Below the pieces are notes generated by a model. That model was given only the letters and a program-made list of their open reading frames with translations. It was not told where the DNA came from and did no database searches. The position numbers were made by a program, and so were the translations under genes. A DNA stretch of 64,000 nt, from assembly GCA_009780675.1 (NCBI GenBank), contig WQZP01000006.1, forward strand, positions 1 to 64,000, read 5' to 3'. This DNA comes from Spirochaetaceae bacterium (GTDB taxonomy: Bacteria; Spirochaetota; Spirochaetia; CADAEX01). Below are positions 40,403-47,702 of this stretch, one piece after another (within the stretch, counting starts at the first letter, position 1; every line of letters starts with the position of its first letter).

Positions 40403-41521
40403 ATGAGCAAAAAAAGTTCAGATGTTTATTTTATAGATATGGTTACAAAATCTGGCAATAATTTATTTGATAAAATCAAAAAACTTATTGCGTCTGCTGG
40501 TTTTGATAAGCTTGATCTTGAAAAAAAGTTTACTGCTTTAAAAATGCATTTTGGCGAACCTGGAAATTTTGCTCATATAAGACCTGTTTTTGTTTCTATT
40601 ATTTCGGAACTTGTGAAGAAAAAAGGGGGGATTCCGTTTCTTACTGATACAAATACCATGTACACCGGAGGCCGGACAAATGCAGTGGATCATCTTGAAT
40701 CTGCTGAAAAACATGGCTTTTTAAGCGCTGTTACAGGGTGCCCTGTAATAATTGCAGATGGTTTGCGGGGGACAGAGTATAAAAATGTGGAAATAAATCT
40801 TAAATATTGCAAATATGCCAAAATAGGGTCTGCTATTGCTGATTCAGATGTAATTATTACTGTGAACCATTTTAAAGGGCATGATATGACAGGTTTTGGC
40901 GGCGCGCTTAAAAATATAGGGATGGGAGGCGGATCAAGAGCAGGCAAGGCTGATATGCATTCAGATTCAAAGCCTATTATCGATAAGAAAAAATGTATTT
41001 CGTGCGGAATATGTATAGAAGCGTGTGCAGTAAAAGCAATAGGATCAGGCGCTGATTCCAAAGCAAGTATAGATGAGGATATATGCGCAGGCTGCGGGCA
41101 ATGTATTGCTGTTTGTAATAATAAAGCTGTACGTATCAATAGAAATAAAGATGTGAATATAGTTATAAATAAAATAGCAGAATACAGCTATGCTGCGTTA
41201 AAAGATAAAAAGCATTTTCACATAACTTTTATAATGGATGTTTCTCCAAATTGTGACTGCTGGTCTCATAATGATGCTCCAATAGTGCCAAATATAGGTG
41301 TTCTTGCCTCTTTTGACCCTGTTGCGATTGATCAGGCAGCAGTTGATCTTGTTAACAATGCTCCTGTAATAGTGGGCAGTCAGCTTGATAGAGAAGGGTA
41401 TAAAGCAGGCAATGATAAATTTTTAACCCTTTACCCCAAAAGTGACTGGAAAGGGGGAATTGAATATGCAGCCTCACTTGGACTTGGAAATAGTAAATAT
41501 AAGCTAATTAAAATCGAGTAG
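40403..41521 (+). CDS. DUF362 protein with two 4Fe-4S sites
   Basis: About 372 residues from ATG 40403 (MSKKSSDVYFIDMVTK), which follows ACGAGG. The DUF362 core is clear: FTALKMHFGEPGN, VFVSIISELVKKKGGIPFLTDTNTMY, SDVIITVNHFKGHDMTGFGGALKNIGMG. Residues about 205-255 insert a ferredoxin-like pair: CISCGICIEAC and CAGCGQCIAVC. Fe-S DUF362 proteins are common in anaerobes; their role is undefined, possibly electron transfer or metal handling. A second member lies at 57958. Confidence 0.85.
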   Translation: MSKKSSDVYFIDMVTKSGNNLFDKIKKLIASAGFDKLDLEKKFTALKMHFGEPGNFAHIRPVFVSIISELVKKKGGIPFLTDTNTMYTGGRTNAVDHLESAEKHGFLSAVTGCPVIIADGLRGTEYKNVEINLKYCKYAKIGSAIADSDVIITVNHFKGHDMTGFGGALKNIGMGGGSRAGKADMHSDSKPIIDKKKCISCGICIEACAVKAIGSGADSKASIDEDICAGCGQCIAVCNNKAVRINRNKDVNIVINKIAEYSYAALKDKKHFHITFIMDVSPNCDCWSHNDAPIVPNIGVLASFDPVAIDQAAVDLVNNAPVIVGSQLDREGYKAGNDKFLTLYPKSDWKGGIEYAASLGLGNSKYKLIKIE

Positions 41522-41562
41522 AAAAAACTATCTTTCTATCTAAATTTAACCGAAACTATAAG

Positions 41563-41679
41563 TACTTGTTGTCAGAATAGATTGCTATTTTGACAATAAG
41601 TATACATTTAACTATAATTATTTGTTATAGCCATAATTATAGATATAAATTAATTTATTTTGTACTTTTTTGGGTACAA
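41563..41679 (+). other. Three consecutive hairpins upstream of the lipoprotein/LysM pair
   Basis: (1) 41563-41602: 18-bp stem around ATTG, with all imperfections being G-U on the plus strand (TACTTGTTGTCAGAATAG with CTATTTTGACAATAAGTA). (2) 41612-41642: CTATAATTAT/ATAATTATAG, perfect. (3) 41660-41679: TTGTAC/GTACAA. Possible structured leader of the following gene, or 3'-end of the previous. Confidence 0.55.
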
Positions 41680-41706
41680 TAAACTATGTACGGAGGTTAA
41701 TTTAGG

Positions 41707-42135
41707 ATGAAAAAGATATTAATTGTTTTTCCTTTTATTCTTATTTTTCTTTTTTCATGTAGATCTGCGCCTGCCCCAGCAGAGCCCGTTCCAGATGTGA
41801 GAGCAGTTCCAGCAGTAGGCGTTGATGAGGCGAGAAACAGAGCTGTTAATGCTATGGAAAGAGCAAGGTCAATAAGAGCAGATGTAGCTGTCAGAGATGA
41901 TTTTAATAGTGCTCTTGCTTTATTTAATGAAGCAGAAGGAGAGCCCCGAACTGCAGGCAATTTACAAAATCTAGTAAACAAGTACTTTGACGCAGAGAGA
42001 TTATTTCTTGCTGCACATGAAAATACAAGAGTTATGAGAGAAGAAGCTCAAAGACAGCTTAATAGAGCCAGGGAAGATATTAGACAAGTTGAAACTGCAG
42101 CAGAAGCTTTTGACAGAGAACAGGCTGGGGAATAA
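41707..42135 (+). CDS. Small envelope lipoprotein, helical
   Basis: 142 residues. Signal KKILIVFPFILIFLF with lipobox FSC. The mature part is Ala/Arg/Glu-rich helix (VDEARNRAVNAMERARSIRADVAV, NLVNKYFDAERLFLAAHENTRVMREEAQRQLNRAREDIRQVETAAEAFD), reminiscent of a coiled adaptor. It is followed 14 bases later by a LysM protein of similar helical makeup, suggesting an outer-membrane/peptidoglycan partner pair. GGAGG lies 13 bases upstream. Confidence 0.75.
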   Translation: MKKILIVFPFILIFLFSCRSAPAPAEPVPDVRAVPAVGVDEARNRAVNAMERARSIRADVAVRDDFNSALALFNEAEGEPRTAGNLQNLVNKYFDAERLFLAAHENTRVMREEAQRQLNRAREDIRQVETAAEAFDREQAGE

Positions 42136-42149
42136 GGAGTACGCATATT

Positions 42150-42869
42150 ATGAAAAAAATAATTATATTTTCAGTTTTTATACTTTTTGTTGCATCTGGT
42201 GTTTTTGCTCAGGCAGCATTACATCAAAACCAGTATTTTCAGCGTTCTGTTGAATTTGAAAGACTTTCACAACAGGCTTTTGATAGAGGTGAATATGGCT
42301 TAGCTACTGAACATGCAATAAAATCTCAGGAATATGCAGCACTTTCCAGACAATTTATAGCAGAACAGGTTCTGGCATTCAGGGCAAGAACAACGCTTAA
42401 TGCTGCCAGAGAGAGGATGCAAGTTGCTGACAGATTAAATATCCAAAATAGAGATCGCGAATTATATGCAGAAGCATCACGCCATTTTAGAGATGCAAAC
42501 ACTAAGTTCAATGCAAGAGATTTTGAGAGCAGTATTGTAGATTCTCAAAGAGTTTTAGCGCTTCTTCAAGATATAGCTCCTGCTCCTAGAGAAACGCCTG
42601 CTACTGCTGTAACTCCTCCTCCAACAACTACTGCTACTGGAGTAACTCTTGCTGCTTATTACGAAGTAAAACTTAATGTACAAAGAAGAGATTCTCTCTG
42701 GAGAATTGCAGGGTTTGATTTTGTTTATGGGGATCCATTTAAGTGGCCGCACCTTTTTGAAGCAAATAGGCATACATTTCCGCAACCAGATAACCCAAAT
42801 CTTATACTCCCAGGTATGATTCTTAGGATTCCTTCACTACAGGGTGAGGTAAGAAGCGGAACAAGATAA
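42150..42869 (+). CDS. Exported LysM-domain protein
   Basis: 239 residues. Signal KKIIIFSVFILFVASGVFA; a helical middle rich in Arg/Gln/Ala (ALHQNQYFQRSVEFERLSQQAFDRGEYGLATEHAIKSQEYAAL); a Thr/Pro linker (about 150-165); and a C-terminal LysM-type module (YYEVKLNVQRRDSLWRIAGFDFVYGDPFKWPHLFEANRHTFPQPDNPNLILPGMILRIP) of the kind that binds peptidoglycan. Partner gene directly upstream. AAGGAG precedes the ATG. Confidence 0.88.
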   Translation: MKKIIIFSVFILFVASGVFAQAALHQNQYFQRSVEFERLSQQAFDRGEYGLATEHAIKSQEYAALSRQFIAEQVLAFRARTTLNAARERMQVADRLNIQNRDRELYAEASRHFRDANTKFNARDFESSIVDSQRVLALLQDIAPAPRETPATAVTPPPTTTATGVTLAAYYEVKLNVQRRDSLWRIAGFDFVYGDPFKWPHLFEANRHTFPQPDNPNLILPGMILRIPSLQGEVRSGTR

Positions 42870-42900
42870 TAGAAATTACAGTTTTGTGTTTGTAATTTGA

Positions 42901-42958
42901 AAAAAAAGGCTGTCCAGTGGTCCTGATCTTTCAGATCAGGGTTAGGACAGCCTTTTTT
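42901..42958. terminator. Bidirectional terminator
   Basis: Outer GGCTGTCC/GGACAGCC (42908-42915, 42945-42952), inner CCTGATCT/AGATCAGG (42922-42929, 42933-42940), with T-runs on both strands, between convergent genes. Confidence 0.9.
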
Positions 42959-42964
42959 ATGGAT

Positions 42965-43402
42965 TTACCTGCTTACTCTTCCGGGTCTCTCGTTGCCTGG
43001 TCTAGGGTTGCCCAAAACCAAAAATTTTCTTTCATCATATTGAAGTTCAAAAACTCTAACTATTCTCTCGTTTCTTTCGCCTCTTCTTGGAGCAGGAACC
43101 TCAATCCCTTTTACGCTAACTTGTGAGCCGGTATTTAGCTTTAAGGCTTGAATTGCAGATAAAGGGAGTATTACTCTTACGTCTTCCCCTCCAGATCTTA
43201 TTACATGGAAATTACTATTTCTAACTGTAATTATCCCTGAGATCTCTCTGATTTCCAAAAGAGAATGTCTGGGAGTTTTCGTCATTTGATGTCTTTCTCC
43301 TTTAGATTTTCTGTTTGACCTCTCTGAGTCTTTTCCATGCGCAAAAGCAAAACCAGCGCCTATCAATGTAATTAAAACTATCAATCCAATAATTTTTTTC
43401 AT
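42965..43402 (-). CDS. Small exported basic protein
   Basis: 145 residues. Signal KKIIGLIVLITLIGAGFAFA, then a basic linker (KDSERSNRKSKGERHQMTK) and a beta-rich core (EISGIITVRNSNFHVIRSGGEDVRVILPLSAIQAL, GSQVSVKGIEVPAP, RVFELQYDERKFLVLG) with an OB-fold-like strand pattern, ending Arg/Pro-rich. No family is identified; periplasmic location is likely. Ribosome-binding site GGAGAT before the ATG. Confidence 0.7.
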   Translation of the reverse strand: MKKIIGLIVLITLIGAGFAFAHGKDSERSNRKSKGERHQMTKTPRHSLLEIREISGIITVRNSNFHVIRSGGEDVRVILPLSAIQALKLNTGSQVSVKGIEVPAPRRGERNERIVRVFELQYDERKFLVLGNPRPGNERPGRVSR

Positions 43403-43495
43403 TTTTTATCTCCTGTTCTTTGTTATATATACTAAAACACTGCTATTATGGAGATAATGTGAAGATAATTTATGGTTTCTATAAAATTTAATAAT

Positions 43496-43523
43496 TTGAA
43501 AATATTTATTTTGTATATATAAT
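43496..43523 (+). promoter_or_regulatory. Promoter of the PC4-like gene
   Basis: TTGAAA (43496-43501), spacer 16, TATAAT (43518-43523), 40 bases before the ATG. Confidence 0.6.
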
Positions 43524-43562
43524 CATAAAGGATTATATATTAATTTTAAGGAGTTTTTGGCA

Positions 43563-43784
43563 ATGAGTGATTTTAGTTATGAAATAAAAGAGAAAGTCGC
43601 AGTATTATCTGAAAACAAAAGTGGATGGACAAAAGAGCTTAATATTATTAGCTGGAATGGGAGGACGCCTAAATATGATCTAAGGGATTGGTCTCCAGGC
43701 GGAGAAAAAATGGGGAAGGGAATAACTTTGCAAAAAGAAGAGCTAATAAAATTAAAAGAGATATTAAATAATATGGAATTATAG
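43563..43784 (+). CDS. YdbC/PC4-like single-strand nucleic-acid-binding protein
   Basis: 73 residues from ATG 43563, chosen over TTG 43557 because AAGGAG lies 8 bases before it. MSDFSYEIKEKVAVLSENKSGWTKELNIISWNGRTPKYDLRDWSPGGEKMGKGITLQKEELIKLKEIL fits the bacterial PC4 fold: curved sheet with SGWTKELNIISWNG and KYDLRDWSP, then a C-terminal helix. Members bind ssDNA without sequence preference. The PilZ gene follows after 29 bases. Confidence 0.88.
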   Translation: MSDFSYEIKEKVAVLSENKSGWTKELNIISWNGRTPKYDLRDWSPGGEKMGKGITLQKEELIKLKEILNNMEL

Positions 43785-43813
43785 TAAAATAGGTCAAATA
43801 TGGAAGGATATAT

Positions 43814-44602
43814 ATGAGTTCTGAAAGCAATAATCAATCCAATTCAAACCCTTTTTTGGGGAAAAAGGTCTTTTTTCTTTATCCTCATAGTGTTTTGCAA
43901 AAAGAAATACTTGAAGTTTTGATTGCAAATGAATATGAAGTATATTTTATAAACGATCATAAAAAACTAGTAAAAGTTGTAGAACATTTTTCCAACTCAA
44001 TAGTATTTATCAATATAGATGAAGTTCTGCCTGTGCCCGCATGGGAAGAATATATAAAAAATTTAATGAATGATAAAAAAGCAAAAAGTACACAGCTAGG
44101 TGTTGTTACATATAATAGTGATAGAGAGCTTGCAAAGAAATTTCTTATGGAATTAATGATACCCTGTGGTTTTATTATTTTAAATCTTGGCATTGATAAA
44201 AGTCTCCCGATATTATTAAAAATGCTTATAGCAAATGAAGCAAAAGGGCGCAGAAAATATATACGCGCAGCAACATCTGACCACGAGAATACAAAATTTA
44301 ATATTAGCATAAAACATACAGTGCTTTCAGGAAGGATTTTAGATATAAGTATAGCAGGAATGGCTATATTGTTTGAGTCAGATACAGATATTGATCCAAA
44401 AATGGAAATCCCGGATATTCAACTTGTTCTTAAAGGTATAATATGCAGGGCATCAGGAGTAGTAGTAGGGCACAGAGCAGGGGATAAAAAAAGCTATATA
44501 TTGCTTTTTCAATATGTTGATGATAGAGCAAAAGCGAAAATTCACTCATATATCCATAAAAGACTTCATGAAATTATGGATGATATTATTAAAAAACTTT
44601 AA
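43814..44602 (+). CDS. PilZ-domain c-di-GMP receptor with N-terminal receiver-like domain
   Basis: 262 residues. The N-terminal part (VFFLYPHSVLQKEILEVLIANEYEVYFINDHKKLVKVVEHFSNSIVFINID) resembles a degenerate receiver. The C-terminal PilZ domain has RRKYIRAATSD (RxxxR) and GRILDISIAGMAILFES (D/NxSxxG), the canonical c-di-GMP contacts, then CRASGVVVGHRAG...YILLFQYV. A likely effector for second-messenger control, for example of motility. The HD-GYP protein at 50684 would degrade the ligand. Confidence 0.85.
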   Translation: MSSESNNQSNSNPFLGKKVFFLYPHSVLQKEILEVLIANEYEVYFINDHKKLVKVVEHFSNSIVFINIDEVLPVPAWEEYIKNLMNDKKAKSTQLGVVTYNSDRELAKKFLMELMIPCGFIILNLGIDKSLPILLKMLIANEAKGRRKYIRAATSDHENTKFNISIKHTVLSGRILDISIAGMAILFESDTDIDPKMEIPDIQLVLKGIICRASGVVVGHRAGDKKSYILLFQYVDDRAKAKIHSYIHKRLHEIMDDIIKKL

Positions 44603-44670
44603 ATCAGCAAAAAAATGTGTTAAATAGCTCGAATGTATGAAGCTAATAATCATATTATGATTTCTCTATA

Positions 44671-44699
44671 TTGACTAGTATTTAGCAATAGGGTATAGT
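44671..44699 (+). promoter_or_regulatory. Promoter of the RRM gene
   Basis: TTGACT (44671-44676), spacer 17, TATAGT (44694-44699). The transcript would carry a leader of about 190 AT-rich bases ending in two GGGAAAAA runs; no strong hairpin was seen within it. Confidence 0.6.
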
Positions 44700-44895
44700 G
44701 TGTTTAATCTGTGGTTTGCACAGTAGTATGAAGAATATTTTTTTGTTTTGGTTATAATTTGTGGATAATATTTTTTTTTAGTCATTAAGCTGCTAAGATT
44801 TTTTCTTCAATTTTTAATTCTTAACAAAATAATAACTCAATATTAAGTGCGTCACGATTTTATTTTAGGAAAAAGGGAAAAAAAGGGAAAAAATT

Positions 44896-45171
44896 ATGTC
44901 AAAAAAACTCTATGTTGGAAATCTTAACTATGCAACAACTGAGGATCAGCTTGCAGATCTTTTTGCAGGATATGGAAATGTTCTTGATGTATCTATCATA
45001 ATCGATAGATATACAAACAGATCAAAAGGTTTTGGATTTGTTGAGATGGAAGATGATAAAGCTGCTTCTGAAGCTATTGCAGCGTTAAACGGAAAACAGT
45101 TTAATAACAGAGAACTTCTTGTTAATGAAGCAAGGGAAAGAGCTCCAAGAGAAAGAGCTCCAAGAACCTAA
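44896..45171 (+). CDS. RRM RNA-binding protein
   Basis: 91 residues, a single RRM. RNP2 is KLYVGNLNY and RNP1 is SKGFGFVEM; the rest (TTEDQLADLFAGYGNVLDVSIIIDRYTNRS, ASEAIAALNGKQFNNRELLVNEAR) matches bacterial RRM proteins of the Rbp type, often cold-inducible. The tail is an RERAPRERAPRT repeat. It is followed at once by a terminator, so monocistronic. The long AT-rich leader would fit temperature control. Confidence 0.93.
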   Translation: MSKKLYVGNLNYATTEDQLADLFAGYGNVLDVSIIIDRYTNRSKGFGFVEMEDDKAASEAIAALNGKQFNNRELLVNEARERAPRERAPRT

Positions 45172-45190
45172 TTCTATAAAATGAGAAATA

Positions 45191-45228
45191 AAAGCCGGCT
45201 GATTTTTAATAATTAGCCGGCTTTTTTG
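45191..45228 (+). terminator. Terminator of the RRM gene
   Basis: AGCCGGCT (45193-45200) / AGCCGGCT (45215-45222) followed by TTTTT. Confidence 0.9.
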
Positions 45229-45393
45229 TTGCTCAGCGAGTAGATTTTCGTCAAATGTAGTGCCTTAAAATAAAATTTTACTCCAAAATAGGCTATTGAA
45301 AAACAGATTAAAAATATTGTACTATTATCTAAATACTAAAAAATAACTATTTTAGCTAAAAATTACCCTTTAATGTAATAAAGTAGGTTTAAT

Positions 45394-46635
45394 GTGTCAG
45401 ATCAAAGGGTAGTCCCAAACAGGGTCAACCTTGAAACAACATATAGAGATCGCGAAGAAGCTTATTATCTTATTGTAAGGGATTTGGCAAGGAAAATAGA
45501 ACAAGAGCTTTCTTCACGGCAGGTACGCGCATCGATCAGGTTTAGAGTTAAAGCCTTTGAAAATTATTTTAGAAAATTTGTCCGAAGGCGGAGAGAAACC
45601 AAAGGTAAAGTTATAATAACAGATATTCTTGGAATAAGGATCATTTGCCCTTTTCTTGAAGCATTGAAAGAGATTGAAACAATTATTAAAGAGCTTTTTT
45701 CAATTGTTGAGGTGGAAAATAAAGGCGATATTTATTCTTTTAAAGAATTTGGTTATGATTCTACCCATATTTTAATAAAACTTCCTGTTCCGGAAATTGA
45801 TCCTACAGGAGAGCCACTGATTTGCGCCGAAATACAGTTAAGGACAATTCTGCAAGATGCCTGGGCAGAGGTTGAGCATGAATTGATTTACAAAGCAGGA
45901 TTTAATCCATTCGATAAACCATTAAGGCGCAAGCTTGCGGCTGTCAATGCTAACCTTACATTAGCAGATATAATATTTCAGGAGATCAGAGATTATCAGA
46001 GAAAGCTTAGAAAAGAGTTGCAACAAAGACAGCAAGATTTTTCAGAGGCAATAGTGGAGAAAATCTTTTCTCTTAATGAAGAAAACGAAGAATATGTAAA
46101 ATTCATGAAGAAAAAAGATAAAAAAGACGATGAAGATGGGCATATTGATTATGATGAAAATTCATCGGCGCTTAGCCTTGATGATCTTTTACTTAATGGA
46201 CTTCTTGCACATAACAATAAACAGTACAAGACAGCAATAAAAATATATACATTGCTTCTTGAACAGGATAATACAGAAATAAAAGCTCTTGTTTATGTCC
46301 ATAGGGGTCTGGCTTATTTTGCTGAATCTTTTTATCTGGAAGCTCTTAATGATTTTAATGATGCATTGGAGATCAATTCTAAAAATGCCAAAAGTTTTTA
46401 CCTAAGGGGTGTAACCCACAGGATGCTTAAGAATTTTACAGCAGCGCTTGATGACTTGAATAAAGCTATATCTCTTGACCCTTACCAACCTGACTTCTGG
46501 TTTGCAAAAGCACAGCTCTATTTTCACTCAGGAGATTATCTTGCAGCGCGGCAAGATATGGAATCTGCTTTAAAACTTGATCCAGAGTCTAAAGATTATA
46601 ATCAATTTATGCGACTTCTTATGGAGAAGATCTAA
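45394..46635 (+). CDS. RelA/SpoT-domain (p)ppGpp synthetase fused to TPR repeats
   Basis: 413 residues. Residues about 30-215 are a synthetase domain: SIRFRVKAFENYFRKF, the metal-site ITDILGIRIIC, FKEFGYDSTHILI and EIQLRTILQDAWAEVEHELIYK with the conserved Glu-Gln-x-Arg-Thr and His residues. There is no HD hydrolase. Residues about 265-410 hold four TPR-like repeats (LLAHNNKQYKTAIKIYTLLLEQ, GLAYFAESFYLEALNDFNDALEIN, GVTHRMLKNFTAALDDLNKAISLDP, AQLYFHSGDYLAARQDMESALKLDP). GTG start at 45394 with AGTAGG. TPRs in place of the usual small alarmone synthetase tail imply a protein-partner input. Confidence 0.88.
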   Translation: MSDQRVVPNRVNLETTYRDREEAYYLIVRDLARKIEQELSSRQVRASIRFRVKAFENYFRKFVRRRRETKGKVIITDILGIRIICPFLEALKEIETIIKELFSIVEVENKGDIYSFKEFGYDSTHILIKLPVPEIDPTGEPLICAEIQLRTILQDAWAEVEHELIYKAGFNPFDKPLRRKLAAVNANLTLADIIFQEIRDYQRKLRKELQQRQQDFSEAIVEKIFSLNEENEEYVKFMKKKDKKDDEDGHIDYDENSSALSLDDLLLNGLLAHNNKQYKTAIKIYTLLLEQDNTEIKALVYVHRGLAYFAESFYLEALNDFNDALEINSKNAKSFYLRGVTHRMLKNFTAALDDLNKAISLDPYQPDFWFAKAQLYFHSGDYLAARQDMESALKLDPESKDYNQFMRLLMEKI

Positions 46636-46650
46636 GTAATTGCCTCACAA

Positions 46651-46692
46651 TAAAAAAACCGGAACAAATATTAATAAATGCTCCGGTTTTGA
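46651..46692. terminator. Bidirectional terminator
   Basis: ACCGGA (46658-46663) / TCCGGT (46682-46687), with A- and T-runs on both sides. Confidence 0.75.
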
Positions 46693-46767
46693 TAACAAAA
46701 AAATAATGCTAGTTACACTTTGAAAATCAATTACATTATTAACTGAAATTAGTTGCCAGGATTTGAG

Positions 46768-47169
46768 TTAAACTTGTGATGAAAATCCCCAATCATCATT
46801 TTGTGTTGTTTTTGCTACTGGTTTAGCAGCTGGTTTTTTTGCAGCCGGTTTTTTTGCAGATGGAGCTGCTTTCTTTGCAGCTGGTTTTTTAGCAACAGTT
46901 TTTTTCGCAGCCGGCTTTTTAGCTACTGACTTTGCAGCTGGTTTTTTTGCAGCTGGAGCTGCTTTCTTTGTAGCTGGTTTAGCAGCTGTTTTTTTCACAG
47001 CAGGCTTTTTTGCAGCAGGAGCTGCTTTTTTTGCAGCTGGTTTAGTAGCTGTTTTTTTTGCAACAGGCTTTTTCGCAGCTGGAGCTGCTTTCTTTGCAGC
47101 CGGTTTTTTTGCAGCTGGCTTTGCAGCGCAGCAACCTGTTTTTTCTGAAGTTTTTTTCTCGTTTGCCAC
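46768..47169 (-). CDS. Histone H1-like Lys/Ala/Pro protein
   Basis: 133 residues, almost wholly AAPAAKKPAAKK-type repeats between a short MANEKKTSEKTGCCAAK head with a Cys pair and a QNDDWGFSSQV tail. The makeup is that of HC2/H1-like nucleoid proteins. The start is GTG 47169, with AGGAGG 8 bases before it. Repeat units of about 12-36 bases could vary in number. An inverted repeat lies in the 5' region. Confidence 0.75.
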   Translation of the reverse strand: MANEKKTSEKTGCCAAKPAAKKPAAKKAAPAAKKPVAKKTATKPAAKKAAPAAKKPAVKKTAAKPATKKAAPAAKKPAAKSVAKKPAAKKTVAKKPAAKKAAPSAKKPAAKKPAAKPVAKTTQNDDWGFSSQV

Positions 47170-47209
47170 CGGTTTCTCCTCCTTTATTACGGTAACGTTA
47201 TATGTATAA

Positions 47210-47258
47210 TCTCGTTTAATTTATCTTAAAATATTTATACCCCCTTAAATAAACGAGA
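47210..47258. other. Inverted repeat upstream of the histone-like gene
   Basis: TCTCGTTTA (47210-47218) and TAAACGAGA (47250-47258), perfect 9 bp with a 31-base centre. Possible operator or leader hairpin. Confidence 0.5.
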
Positions 47259-47343
47259 CACATAGTCTGCATTTTTCAATTTTATAGCTTTTATTATTAT
47301 CGTCTTTTTATAACCTTTTCCGTATAATTATATTCTATTATTT

Positions 47344-47372
47344 AAAGTCTGTCACGCAAAGTAACAGACTTT
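47344..47372 (-). terminator. Probable terminator after the phosphohexomutase operon
   Basis: AAAGTCTGT (47344-47352) / ACAGACTTT (47364-47372), perfect 9 bp, with a weak T-run on the minus side. Confidence 0.5.
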
Positions 47373-47424
47373 GCAGATATTATTTTAATATAAATTTTTT
47401 AAAAATATCATATCCAATTATTTT

Positions 47425-47682
47425 TTATTTTTTCTCCGGTGGTTTTATTTTCAATCTGGAATGTGCATATTCTGCAGATACTTTTGTACACTTTTCAAAT
47501 ACTTCCATGTCAGAAAAATATTGTTTTGGGCCAGAAATTCTTTTATCATGAAATATTTTATAGACATCTATTTCGGCAGTGCTATTTTCAGGAGTAATAT
47601 TTTTAATAGTATAATACTTCCATTCTTTTTTTCCGTTTTTTTTGTTAAAAGTTTGCTCTCTATACCAATCGCCAACTTCCAT
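47425..47682 (-). CDS. Hypothetical protein (85 aa)
   Basis: A small soluble protein, MEVGDWYREQTFNKKNGKKEWKYYTIKNITPENSTAEIDVYKIF..., with strands at the start and a helical basic end (SAEYAHSRLKIKPPEKK). No recognised family. It follows the phosphohexomutase gene by 20 bases on the same strand. Confidence 0.6.
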   Translation of the reverse strand: MEVGDWYREQTFNKKNGKKEWKYYTIKNITPENSTAEIDVYKIFHDKRISGPKQYFSDMEVFEKCTKVSAEYAHSRLKIKPPEKK

Positions 47683-47702
47683 AAATCACTCCTATCGATA
47701 TT

